A DNA stretch of 12,587 nucleotides from Dethiosulfovibrio sp. GTDB lineage: Bacteria > Synergistota > Synergistia > Synergistales > Dethiosulfovibrionaceae. The translations under genes and the position numbers were made by a program. The notes beneath the pieces are model-generated. The model was not told where the DNA came from and did not search any database. It worked only from the letters and a program-made list of their open reading frames with translations. The stretch's first letter is position 1; each line of letters opens with the position of its first letter. Positions 1 through 6,800 of this stretch are shown in pieces. The stretch lies in assembly GCA_028709985.1 (NCBI GenBank), contig JAQUTB010000003.1, forward strand, positions 3,857 through 16,443, written 5' to 3'.

Positions 1-797
1 AGGCACAGATAGCCGTGGCCCAGGCACAGGTGGCCCAGGCCATGGCGGAGCTTGAGAACGCCCAGAGGGAGAGAGACCGATATAAGAGGCTGGTGAAGGA
101 GGGATTCTCCACCCAGCAGCAGCTCGACGCCAAGGAAACCGCCTACAGGACCACAAAGGCGGCGGTGGACCTGAACATGGCCCAGGTTCGCCAGTACCAG
201 GCCAACCTTAAAAGGCTCCAGGTAGACCTGTCCGAATACACACTGAAGGCATCGATACCTGGGACCATAGTCAACGACTACAACCGCACTCCGGGAGAGA
301 TGATAACGACCCAGACCGCCCTAGCCCAGATAGCGGACACCACCAAGCTAAAGGCCGTGATCCAGGCAACGGAGGCCCACGCCAAGCTGATAGAGAACGG
401 CATGGCCGCGACCGTGACCATAGGGGAACTCAAGGTCAGTGGGCAGGTATACAGGGTCCGCCCCTTCGTGGACGTGAGCACCAGGACAACCCAGGTCGAG
501 GTAGCCATGGACAACCCAGGAGATCTGAAGCCAGGCATGTTCGCCAGGGTGTTCATAGTCGAAAAGGAGCTAAAGAACGCCATAATGATACCGGCCGAAT
601 CGGTCCAGACCGACGGGCAAATCCATTGGGTCATGGTCAGCAAGGAAGGCAAGGCCCACAGGATAGAGGTTAAAACAGGAGTGGTGTCCGACGGCAGGAT
701 AGAGGTAGTCGAGGGTCTCTCGCCAGGAGACAGACTTATAGTCTCAGGCGGAAGAAACCTGAACGATCAGGACCCAGTGTCCGAGATAGGAGTTTAA
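1..797 (+). CDS. RND efflux pump periplasmic adaptor (HlyD/MFP family), 5' partial
   Basis: The reading frame is open from the window edge (first full codon at base 3), so the N-terminus, including any signal peptide or lipoprotein anchor, lies outside. About 264 residues are visible. They begin in an alanine/glutamine-rich alpha-helical hairpin (A-Q-x-A repeats, then charged coiled coil) of the kind that meets the outer-membrane channel. Next comes the second half of the lipoyl-like domain (LKASIPGTIVNDYNRTPGEMI), a beta-barrel region (TKLKAVIQATEAHAKLIENG to LKPGMFARVFI) and a membrane-proximal C-terminal domain ending in VEGLSPGDRLIVSGG. This order is standard for membrane-fusion proteins linking an inner-membrane RND pump to a TolC-like channel. 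A terminator follows the stop directly, so the partner pump gene is not downstream and must be upstream or elsewhere. The substrate cannot be judged from this part. Confidence 0.93.
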   Translation, partial: AQIAVAQAQVAQAMAELENAQRERDRYKRLVKEGFSTQQQLDAKETAYRTTKAAVDLNMAQVRQYQANLKRLQVDLSEYTLKASIPGTIVNDYNRTPGEMITTQTALAQIADTTKLKAVIQATEAHAKLIENGMAATVTIGELKVSGQVYRVRPFVDVSTRTTQVEVAMDNPGDLKPGMFARVFIVEKELKNAIMIPAESVQTDGQIHWVMVSKEGKAHRIEVKTGVVSDGRIEVVEGLSPGDRLIVSGGRNLNDQDPVSEIGV

Positions 798-824
798 AAA
801 GAGGCCCTCAGGGGCCTCTTTTTT
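796..824 (+). terminator. Rho-independent terminator of the efflux adaptor gene
   Basis: A perfect 12-bp stem (796-807 with 812-823), loop TCAG (808-811), has a GC core flanked by an A run on the left arm and a T run on the right. It begins at the stop codon of the adaptor gene. The A/T flanks could let it work in both directions, but no minus-strand gene is nearby. Confidence 0.92.
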
Positions 825-852
825 GATATTATCCACCTTTGGCCTGTATAAT
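823..852 (+). promoter_or_regulatory. Sigma70-type promoter of the solute-binding protein/HD-GYP operon
   Basis: TTGATA (823-828) and a consensus TATAAT (847-852) are separated by 18 bases. The -35 box overlaps the T-run of the preceding terminator, so one operon stops where the next starts. Predicted transcription starts near 859, just before the ribosome site of the first gene, leaving a very short leader. Confidence 0.8.
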
Positions 853-860
853 CACTCCAG

Positions 861-868
861 GGGAGGGG
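861..868 (+). promoter_or_regulatory. Ribosome binding site fixing a TTG start at 875
   Basis: GGGAGGGG lies 6-8 bases before TTG 875. The longer in-frame TTG at 839 lies upstream of the predicted transcription start and would overlap the -10 box, so 875 is preferred. Confidence 0.8.
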
Positions 869-874
869 ATCACG

Positions 875-1762
875 TTGAAAAAAAGTTTCTTTCGTCTGAC
901 TTTATGGACCATCCTATTGTTTTCCCTGTCTATCCGCCCCTGTCGGGCGGGGACCCTTCAGGAAATCCTGGATAGAGGGGAAATTCGGCATCTGGGAGTC
1001 CCCTACGCCAGGTTCGTCACAGGCTCGGGCGACGGCCTGGACGTAGAGCTTATGGAGAGGTTCGCCCAATATCTGGGGGTCTCTTACCGGTATGTCGAGA
1101 GCAACTGGGAGGACGTGATACCGGACCTGATAGGAAGGGATATATCGATATCGGGCGACATAGCGGTACCCGGGGCAAATCGTCCGATAATGGGTGACGT
1201 CATAGCCTCAGGTCTCACAGTGCTGGAATGGCGTAAGAGCGTGCTGGCCTTCTCCTCTCCCACATTCCCGACTCAGGTATGGCTGCTATCGCCCTACGAC
1301 CACCCACAGAGACCCATCGAGCCCTGTGGATATATGCCCGAGGATAGAAGAAAGACCTCCGACATGGTCCGTGGGATGACCGTGATGGGAGTAGAGCGAA
1401 CCTGCCTAGATCCAAATCTATACGGCCTGGGGGACAAAGGGGCGAGAATCGTCGCTTTTAAGGGGGATACCAGCGACCTAGTTCCAGCCATGTTAGGAGG
1501 GGTATCAGACCTTATCATACTGGACGTCCCTGACGTATTGGTCGCCCTGTCCCATTGGCAGGGGAGGATAAAGGTCCTGGGTCCCATATCGCAAAAACAG
1601 GATATGGCCGTGGCCTTTTCGTTGGATGACAAGGATCTACTGTCCGAGTTCGAGGCCTTTTACGGACAGCTCATCGCGAGCGGTGAATACAGGAATATGG
1701 TGGAGAAATACTATCCCTCCCTGTTTCTGCATTTTCCATCTTTCCTGGAGGGGAGCAGATAG
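875..1762 (+). CDS. Exported family-3 solute-binding protein, stand-alone sensor candidate
   Basis: From the TTG at 875 the product is 295 residues. It starts with a Sec-type signal peptide (MKK, hydrophobic LTLWTILLFSLSI, probable cleavage after CRA at residue 25). The mature part opens with TLQEILDRGEIRHLGVPYARF and GLDVELMERFAQYLGVSYRYVES, the usual beginning of SBP_bac_3 periplasmic binding proteins (polar amino acid type). It ends with an interdomain return segment and a conserved FYGQLIASGEYRNMVEKYYPS helix. Two cysteines near residues 150-180 could form a disulfide. No permease or ATPase gene is adjacent. The next gene, three bases after the stop, is a membrane sensor, followed by a response regulator, so the protein more likely presents a ligand to a signalling system than to an ABC transporter. 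The family call is firm. The ligand is unknown and the sensor role is inferred from context. Confidence 0.85.
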   Translation: MKKSFFRLTLWTILLFSLSIRPCRAGTLQEILDRGEIRHLGVPYARFVTGSGDGLDVELMERFAQYLGVSYRYVESNWEDVIPDLIGRDISISGDIAVPGANRPIMGDVIASGLTVLEWRKSVLAFSSPTFPTQVWLLSPYDHPQRPIEPCGYMPEDRRKTSDMVRGMTVMGVERTCLDPNLYGLGDKGARIVAFKGDTSDLVPAMLGGVSDLIILDVPDVLVALSHWQGRIKVLGPISQKQDMAVAFSLDDKDLLSEFEAFYGQLIASGEYRNMVEKYYPSLFLHFPSFLEGSR

Positions 1763-1765
1763 GCC

Positions 1766-3319
1766 ATGCCGGATCGGTTTAAGGGCCTAAAGAGGGCCCT
1801 CCTGGCCATATCCTGTATGGGGCTGGTAGTCCTCGTTTTCGCCGTCGCATCCATAAACCATCAGAGACAAAAATCGGTCAGGACCCAGGTGTTGAAGGAT
1901 TTTTCCAACAGAGCAGACCATCTCGCGGCCCTGATGAGCTACGTGATCTTCGAGAGAAACCAGGACGGAGAGGACATAGCTAGCAGCAGGGAATTGACGT
2001 CCTACTTTCAGGGCAGAGACCTAGGGATGTCCTCTCAATACGGGCTTATGGCGGCACAGGAGAACATCCACGATCTCCTGAAAAGGAAGCTCCATAACAC
2101 GACATATCAGGACAGCCCGGTTTACAGCAGGATAGCCGTAATACTGGACGGAGGGCGTCCCCTAGCGGTCGCTCCTTCGACCATAAACGCCCCTATAGAC
2201 TGGTCGAAATATCGCTATACCCTGGACGAAAGGGGCAGGATGACCACCGAATGGGAGGAGGGATCCCCAAGGCTGGTCATATCCCGACCTTTCTTCTACA
2301 AGGGCAGGTACGAGGCTCAGATAGTCCTCTGGATACTGCCATCCGACCTGATGGCCAGGATAAGGACCTCTCAACAGGACCTGCCCTGGGACAGGGTTTT
2401 CATGACGACAAAAAACGGCCAAAAGGTGGTCAGTCCCTTTCAGGACAGCCGATGGACCTCCTGGTTGTTTCAGGCCATGGAGGGAAGCCAAGGGCCGGAG
2501 ATTCTGTCCTATAAGGACGGCAAGAAGCGTTTACTTGTCGCTAAGTCGGATATACCAAACACCCCTTTATACCTGTATCTGGTGGCTCCGGAGGAAAAGG
2601 TCTTAAACGACGTGAGGGTCGACGCTACTACAATCTTGATCGCGCTCCTTTCCATGATCCTGGTGATAACCTGGATATGGTTGGCCCAGGTCAGGCTTGG
2701 AAGACAAGAGATACTCCTGAAGCTAACGCAGGCGGAGAAGATCAATGTCGTCTTGCTCAAAAGGATATCGCTCTACATCGGAAGGATCTCCTCCTACAGG
2801 GACAGGGTCTCGAATCTCACGGAAAAGAGCGAAAATCTATCCCTCTCACAGGGCCCGGACGAAGATCAGGCAAACGGGGGGGATAAAAGGGTCAAAGTCA
2901 GCACGGTCAGGCGAAAGAACCGCCGTCTCCCCCTCTCCAAGAAAAAAGTCGCCTCTCCTCCTTCTCCATGGGCCATACTGGACCGTGAGAAATTCTCCAA
3001 ACTCACCGAGATGGCCGGAAACCACGTCGATCTGCTGGAGGGAGTCATAAGGGACTTCCTCAACGCCCTCCCTTCGATGCAAAAAGGCCTGAAACAGGCC
3101 ATCGAGGAAGGAGACATGGCTAAAATAGAGGAGTCGTCTTCAAGGCTAGGGGAAGCTCTCTATTCACTAGGTAGCCCTTCTATGGCGGATATATGCAGAT
3201 CGATGGCGATAAAATCCCTGAGCGGTAGCATCGATGACATCAGGCTTCTGGATATAGACCTAACCTCCGGCCTGGATAACCTGGTCAAAATCTTGCTCGC
3301 GGGGGAATGGAGGCGATAG
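1766..3319 (+). CDS. Membrane sensor: Cache-like outer domain, C-terminal degenerate Hpt domain
   Basis: The 517-residue protein has TM1 at about residues 11-30, a periplasmic region of about 255 residues, TM2 at about 287-308, a cytoplasmic helical stretch (310-356), a basic low-complexity linker (375-394, rich in R and K) and a C-terminal helical domain (about 403-515). The periplasmic region ends NTPLYLYLVAPEEKVLNDV just before TM2, typical of double-Cache sensors, though the match is by pattern only. The C-terminal domain reads like histidine phosphotransfer domains (FLNALPSMQKGLKQAIEEGDMAKIEE, then RLGEALYSLGSPSMADICRSM). At the position of the phospho-accepting His of the HxLKG motif it has Ser459, and K-G is replaced by G462-E463. 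The only histidine in the domain is His420, in an earlier helix. No kinase, HAMP or GGDEF domain is seen. The ribosome site GGAGGGGAG (1747-1755) supports ATG 1766. It probably transmits ligand state to the downstream regulator without classical phosphotransfer. Confidence 0.75.
   Translation: MPDRFKGLKRALLAISCMGLVVLVFAVASINHQRQKSVRTQVLKDFSNRADHLAALMSYVIFERNQDGEDIASSRELTSYFQGRDLGMSSQYGLMAAQENIHDLLKRKLHNTTYQDSPVYSRIAVILDGGRPLAVAPSTINAPIDWSKYRYTLDERGRMTTEWEEGSPRLVISRPFFYKGRYEAQIVLWILPSDLMARIRTSQQDLPWDRVFMTTKNGQKVVSPFQDSRWTSWLFQAMEGSQGPEILSYKDGKKRLLVAKSDIPNTPLYLYLVAPEEKVLNDVRVDATTILIALLSMILVITWIWLAQVRLGRQEILLKLTQAEKINVVLLKRISLYIGRISSYRDRVSNLTEKSENLSLSQGPDEDQANGGDKRVKVSTVRRKNRRLPLSKKKVASPPSPWAILDREKFSKLTEMAGNHVDLLEGVIRDFLNALPSMQKGLKQAIEEGDMAKIEESSSRLGEALYSLGSPSMADICRSMAIKSLSGSIDDIRLLDIDLTSGLDNLVKILLAGEWRR
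3309..3313 (+). promoter_or_regulatory. Ribosome binding site fixing the HD-GYP gene start at 3322
   Basis: GGAGG ends 8 bases before ATG 3322, two bases after the preceding stop. An in-frame ATG at 3307 overlaps this site and has no ribosome site at normal distance. Starting at 3322 also gives the classical REC opening MAKVLIVDDD. Confidence 0.8.
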
Positions 3320-3321
3320 GT

Positions 3322-4419
3322 ATGGCTAAGGTACTGATAGTGGACGACGATCCCATAACCAGAGCGGTCCTTTCCAAGGGGATAGGCAATATGGGACACG
3401 AAACGATCCAGGCGTCCAACGGCCTCGAAGCGGTGCAGATAGCCTCAAGGGAATCCCGGATCGACATAGTCCTCATGGACGTGGTGATGCCTATAATGGA
3501 CGGAATAGAGGCGACGAGGCAGATAAGATCGCTGGAGATACCGGCGGTGATAATGGTCCTCACGTCCGACGACTCAAACGACACGATCCGTAAAGCGGTC
3601 CACGCCGGAGCGGACGACTATCTCAACAAGCCCGTAAATCAGGGCCAGCTATCGACCAGGCTGGATCTGGCCCTCAAGGCCTCGGGTTTTTATCGGTATC
3701 GAAACAAATTTGCGTCCCAGATGGAGAGCCTCAGCGACGTATCGGTCAAAGACGGCTCCTCCATGGAACGCATGGTGGAGAAAAACGAGAGCCTCCTCTC
3801 CGACCTTCTAGGGACATTGAACCTCGTGGCGAAGATGAGGGACAACCAGACCTACGAGCACACGGCCAGAGTTGGATGGCTATCGGGACTCCTGGCAAAG
3901 CATATGGGAGAGCCCGGGGACGAGGTGGTGGCCATAGGGTTGGCCGCCCCACTGCACGACCTGGGCAAGATAGGGGTTCCAGACTCCATACTCCTAAAAC
4001 CGGACAAGCTGACAGACCGGGAATGGGAGGTAATGAAGGAGCACACTGTGTACGGGTGGAAACTTCTCAATCGTTTTTCCTCTGGAGTCCTCAAAACCGC
4101 AGCCACCATCGCTCTAAGCCACCACGAGAGATGGGACGGCAAGGGGTATCCCAGGGGTCTCAAAGGCGATGAAATAGCCCTAGAGGGGAGAATCGTCACC
4201 GTGGCGGACTGTTTCGACGTAATAGTCACCCCAAGGCCCTACAAAAAGTCTAGGCCCATATCGTGGGGATTCGACGAGATAGCCTCCCTATCGGGAAAAC
4301 AGTTCTGCCCAAAGACGGTTGAGGCCTTCTTGGACATGAGGCAGGAGATAGAACCCCGTTACAGGGCAAATTACGAAGGTAAAGAAGAGGATACGATAGA
4401 GCCAGAGAGGGAAAGATAG
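3322..4419 (+). CDS. REC-HD-GYP response regulator, predicted cyclic-di-GMP phosphodiesterase
   Basis: The 365-residue product begins with a complete receiver domain (about 1-120): acidic pocket D8-D10, phospho-acceptor Asp53 in MDVVMP, Thr81 and Lys103 in NKP. A helical linker leads to an HD-GYP domain (about 155-350) with the expected metal and catalytic residues: His180 (HTARV), His212-Asp213 with Lys216 (HDLGKIGVPD), His241, His267-His268 (HHERWDGKGYP, the GYP motif intact) and Asp296. The usual FDP near the C-terminus is FCP, a small deviation. Such proteins hydrolyse c-di-GMP to pGpG or GMP in the cytoplasm, under phosphorylation of the receiver. It is third in an operon with the binding protein and membrane sensor, two bases after the sensor stop. 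No histidine kinase lies in the operon, so the phosphate source is not visible. Confidence 0.93.
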   Translation: MAKVLIVDDDPITRAVLSKGIGNMGHETIQASNGLEAVQIASRESRIDIVLMDVVMPIMDGIEATRQIRSLEIPAVIMVLTSDDSNDTIRKAVHAGADDYLNKPVNQGQLSTRLDLALKASGFYRYRNKFASQMESLSDVSVKDGSSMERMVEKNESLLSDLLGTLNLVAKMRDNQTYEHTARVGWLSGLLAKHMGEPGDEVVAIGLAAPLHDLGKIGVPDSILLKPDKLTDREWEVMKEHTVYGWKLLNRFSSGVLKTAATIALSHHERWDGKGYPRGLKGDEIALEGRIVTVADCFDVIVTPRPYKKSRPISWGFDEIASLSGKQFCPKTVEAFLDMRQEIEPRYRANYEGKEEDTIEPERER

Positions 4420-4439
4420 CCCCCGGAACCGCCTTTTTG

Positions 4440-4448
4440 TGTCATAAT
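4440..4448 (+). promoter_or_regulatory. Possible extended -10 promoter for the CNNM gene
   Basis: TGTCATAAT (4440-4448) matches the extended -10 pattern TGnTATAAT at all but one position and lies 38 bases before the start at 4487. No good -35 box is seen, and no terminator hairpin separates this gene from the HD-GYP gene, so read-through from the upstream operon is also possible. Confidence 0.4.
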
Positions 4449-4486
4449 GGACGACATCAAAAAGCGTCAAAACCGGAGGTAACTAA

Positions 4487-5776
4487 ATGGCAGGTGGAAC
4501 AATATTCAGCTTTATCGTGGCCTTTGGGATACTCTTCGCCCTATCGGCTTTCTTCTCAGCAAGCGACACGGCATACTCCAGCGTCAATAAAATCAGGCTG
4601 AGACGCCTGATCGAGGAGGACCGTCCCGGCGCGCAGACCGCCATGGAACTGGCAAAGGACTATAACAGGACCATATCGGCAATCCTAATAGGCGGCAACA
4701 TAGTTGACATCCTCATCACGTCCATAGCGACCGCGGTCTTGACCGCTATGTTCGGACCCATAGGGGCAGTCTACGCCACAGTGCTCATGACCATACTGAT
4801 CATCCTCTTCGGCGAGATAATGCCCAAGGCGCTGGTCAAGGACAGAGCCGACTCGTTTGCCCTATTCGTAGCCCCGATGGTCCAACTGTTCGTCAGGATC
4901 CTCAACCCCATATGCTGGTTCACGACCAAGGTGACCATGGCCATGAGAAAGGGCAGAGGGGGGATGGAGCCTATCCCAAGCGTCACCCACGACGAGCTTC
5001 TCGGTATAGTGGAGACCATGGGCGCGGAGGGCGAGCTTCCGGTCTCGGAGAGAGAGCTAGTGGAGAACTCGGTGAACTTCAACGGTCTGGAGGTATGGGA
5101 GGTACAGACCCCTCGGGTGGACCTGTTCGCCATAGATGTCGAGGACGACCCATCCACCGTGACAGGGCTGATACTGGCGAACCACTACTCTAGGGTTCCG
5201 GTCTATCAGGGCTCTATCGACAACATCGTCGGGATTCTCTACGAAAAGGACTACCTCGCGTCGGTCATAGCAGGGGAAAAGCCTGACATCAAAAAGCTCA
5301 TGAGACGTCCCATACTCATAGCGGGAAGCGCCAGCCTGATGGACAGCCTGAAGATACTCAAGTCCAGCCACACACACATGGCGGTGGTGCTGGACGAGTA
5401 CGGCGGGACATCTGGCATAGTCACTCTGGAGGACCTCCTGGAGGAGCTTGTGGGAGAGCTCTACGACGAACACGACGACATAAAGGAAAACGTCACCAAG
5501 ATAGAGGAAAACGTCTATATGGCCAACGGGGACATCTACCTGAGGCAACTTTTCGAGAACTTCCTCAAATATCAGGACATACCTGACACCGAGTCCACTA
5601 CACTGAGCGGATGGCTTCTGGAGAGCTTCAAGACCCTTCCTGAGCCGGGAGCGGAGACGTCCTGGGAGGTCTTCAGGTTCCAGGTAGCAAAGCTATCGGG
5701 ACAGAGGATACAAAAGGTGAGGATATTCAGGGAGAGCCAAGTCAGGCCCTCCGATGGAAACGACCAAGACGAATAA
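4487..5776 (+). CDS. CNNM/CorC-family (HlyC/CorC, UPF0053) membrane protein with CBS pair
   Basis: The 429-residue protein follows GGAGGT (4475-4480) by six bases. Residues 1-155 form the CNNM (DUF21) transmembrane domain, with about four hydrophobic segments (5-25, 62-85, 88-110, 124-148) and conserved features SASDTAYSSVN, GGNIVDI and GEIMPKALV. A CBS pair follows (about 205-330; VQTPRVDLFAID, YSRVPVYQGSIDNIVGILYEKD, HMAVVLDEYGGTSGIVTLEDLLEELVGEL). The C-terminal CorC_HlyC domain (about 340-415) includes STTLSGWLLESF. Length and order match the full family. Members have been linked to magnesium or cobalt export or homeostasis, and the older name hemolysin is misleading. The gene stands alone between a possible weak promoter and a strong terminator. 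Confidence 0.93.
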   Translation: MAGGTIFSFIVAFGILFALSAFFSASDTAYSSVNKIRLRRLIEEDRPGAQTAMELAKDYNRTISAILIGGNIVDILITSIATAVLTAMFGPIGAVYATVLMTILIILFGEIMPKALVKDRADSFALFVAPMVQLFVRILNPICWFTTKVTMAMRKGRGGMEPIPSVTHDELLGIVETMGAEGELPVSERELVENSVNFNGLEVWEVQTPRVDLFAIDVEDDPSTVTGLILANHYSRVPVYQGSIDNIVGILYEKDYLASVIAGEKPDIKKLMRRPILIAGSASLMDSLKILKSSHTHMAVVLDEYGGTSGIVTLEDLLEELVGELYDEHDDIKENVTKIEENVYMANGDIYLRQLFENFLKYQDIPDTESTTLSGWLLESFKTLPEPGAETSWEVFRFQVAKLSGQRIQKVRIFRESQVRPSDGNDQDE

Positions 5777-5778
5777 GA

Positions 5779-5819
5779 GGCAGGGCGGGGACAAAAACCC
5801 CGTCCTGCCCCTTTTTTTT
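5779..5819 (+). terminator. Rho-independent terminator of the CNNM gene
   Basis: A GC-rich stem (about 5779-5790 with 5798-5809; one G:U pair) closes an A-rich loop (5791-5797) and is followed by eight T residues (5812-5819). It lies directly after the stop at 5776. On the minus strand no T-run follows the hairpin, so it is one-directional. Confidence 0.93.
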
Positions 5820-5853
5820 ACCTAGATGACCTGTAAAAACTCACTTTTAAGTC

Positions 5854-6053
5854 CCCTCGGAGAGATCGTTCCGCCTGCGCCCTGTCTCGCCCGGGCGTAT
5901 ACTCGACCTGCCTGTTCCGTACGAACCGCCTCGGAGGGCACGTCCTGTGCCCCCTCGGCTTGGGGCGACGTCCTGTCGCCCCATTCGTACTACACGACGG
6001 CATGTCGAGTATACGGGCTCGAAGGGGCTTAGTCGGAACGATCTCTCCGAGGG
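5854..6053. repeat. 200-bp nested palindrome; candidate structured RNA or MITE-like element
   Basis: The gene-free stretch between the convergent genes ending at 5776 and 6077 holds one long self-complementary element. Outermost is a perfect 20-bp stem (5854-5873 with 6034-6053). Inside are a short stem (5879-5883 with 6024-6028), a 17-position stem with one mismatch (5896-5912 with 5999-6015), a 7-bp stem (5919-5925 with 5984-5990) and two tip hairpins. Hairpin one is 5936-5941 with 5947-5952 (6 bp). Hairpin two is 5962-5969 with 5975-5982 (8 bp). Both have the loop GTCCT within the 9-base repeat ACGTCCTGT. A further 7-bp AT match (5834-5840 with 6059-6065) flanks the outer stem, putting T5 runs just outside it on either strand. 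No convincing protein frame, promoter or recognised RNA family is seen. It may be an RNA gene, the 3' UTR of the minus operon, or a transposon-derived palindrome. Confidence 0.7.
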
Positions 6054-6076
6054 TCAGCGTTTTTAGAGATGCCCCC

Positions 6077-6799
6077 CTAGATATTGGAGATTATCATGAC
6101 CAGGCCGGTTGCCGCGATCAAGAGCAAAGTCATCCTCCGAAAGACCCTCTCCGGCAACAACCGAGAGGCCTTGATGCCTAACCACGTCCCGATCAAAAGC
6201 ACCGGAGCGTAGGACAAAGTAATCAACGTCACCTGGCCCGTAAGGACCCCCTTGTAGATGTAGAGGGCTATCGTCGCCAGGTTCAACGACAGAAAATACG
6301 CCGCCAGGTTCGCCCTGAACTCGTCCTTGTCCACCCCCTGGTTCGACAGAAAAAGCACCACCGGAGGCCCACTCATGGAGAGGCTGCCGTTAAGAACCCC
6401 GCTGAACAGCCCTATCGGCAGCAACGCCCAGAGCCTGTAGGGAAGGGGTTTTCTCCATCCAGACAGCATAACCAAGGACACCAGAACTATGAACCCTCCC
6501 ACGAAGAGCCTGAAGGACCGAGGATCCATGGCGGTCAACACCCATATACCGACAGGAAGGGAGATTATCCCTCCTGCCAGTATAGGCAGAACCTTTTTGA
6601 AGTCCAAAGACGAACCGCAGTCCTTCAGCACCATCAGGTTGAGTCCCAAACTGACCAGGACCAACATGGGGATAACCACCTCTTGGGGCAGGAAGAACAG
6701 CAAAAAAGGGGCGGCAACCAAGGAAAAGGCAAAACCCGCGCAACCCTGGACGACGCTTCCAGCGAAGACGGCTACCCCGCCCAGGACCAGGGAGGACAT
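6077..6799 (-). CDS. TSUP-family (TauE/SafE-like) membrane permease
   Basis: This 240-residue, very hydrophobic protein has about seven to eight membrane segments in two halves. Each half carries the family signature: GSVVQGCAGFAFSLVAAPFLL near the N-terminus and FSGVLNGSLSMSGPPVVLFLS in the middle. Length and signatures fit the TSUP (DUF81) family of anion permeases and exporters, several members of which move sulfite, sulfoacetate or other organosulfur anions. The substrate here is not shown by the sequence. The ATG at 6799 lies one base after the stop of the upstream chemoreceptor gene, with GGAG about ten bases before it inside that gene, so translation is probably coupled. It is the last gene of the minus-strand operon, and its 3' end faces the palindromic element. 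Confidence 0.88.
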   Translation of the reverse strand: MSSLVLGGVAVFAGSVVQGCAGFAFSLVAAPFLLFFLPQEVVIPMLVLVSLGLNLMVLKDCGSSLDFKKVLPILAGGIISLPVGIWVLTAMDPRSFRLFVGGFIVLVSLVMLSGWRKPLPYRLWALLPIGLFSGVLNGSLSMSGPPVVLFLSNQGVDKDEFRANLAAYFLSLNLATIALYIYKGVLTGQVTLITLSYAPVLLIGTWLGIKASRLLPERVFRRMTLLLIAATGLVMIISNI

Positions 6800-6800
6800 T

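Noticed and set aside
1215..1632. Minus-strand open frames over the solute-binding protein gene
   Set aside because: Shadows of the plus-strand gene, with no ribosome sites or family features.
4420..4440. Terminator after the HD-GYP gene
   Set aside because: CCCCCGGAACCGCC followed by five T looks terminator-like, but only a 3-bp stem with a 2-base loop can form.
5854..6053. Integron attC site or CRISPR-like repeat
   Set aside because: No paired GTTRRRY/RYYYAAC core boxes with attC geometry, no integrase or gene cassette, and no regularly spaced direct repeats.
6100..6135. GATAAT-type -10 element on the minus strand in the 3' end of the TSUP gene as a promoter for the palindrome
   Set aside because: The nearest -35-like TTGATC is 20 bases away, too far, and the bases are explained by the coding sequence.
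5826..6181. Short open frames within the palindrome (68, 61 and 73 residues)
   Set aside because: They follow the GC-rich inverted repeats, lack ribosome sites and show no protein-like pattern; base pairing explains the sequence better.
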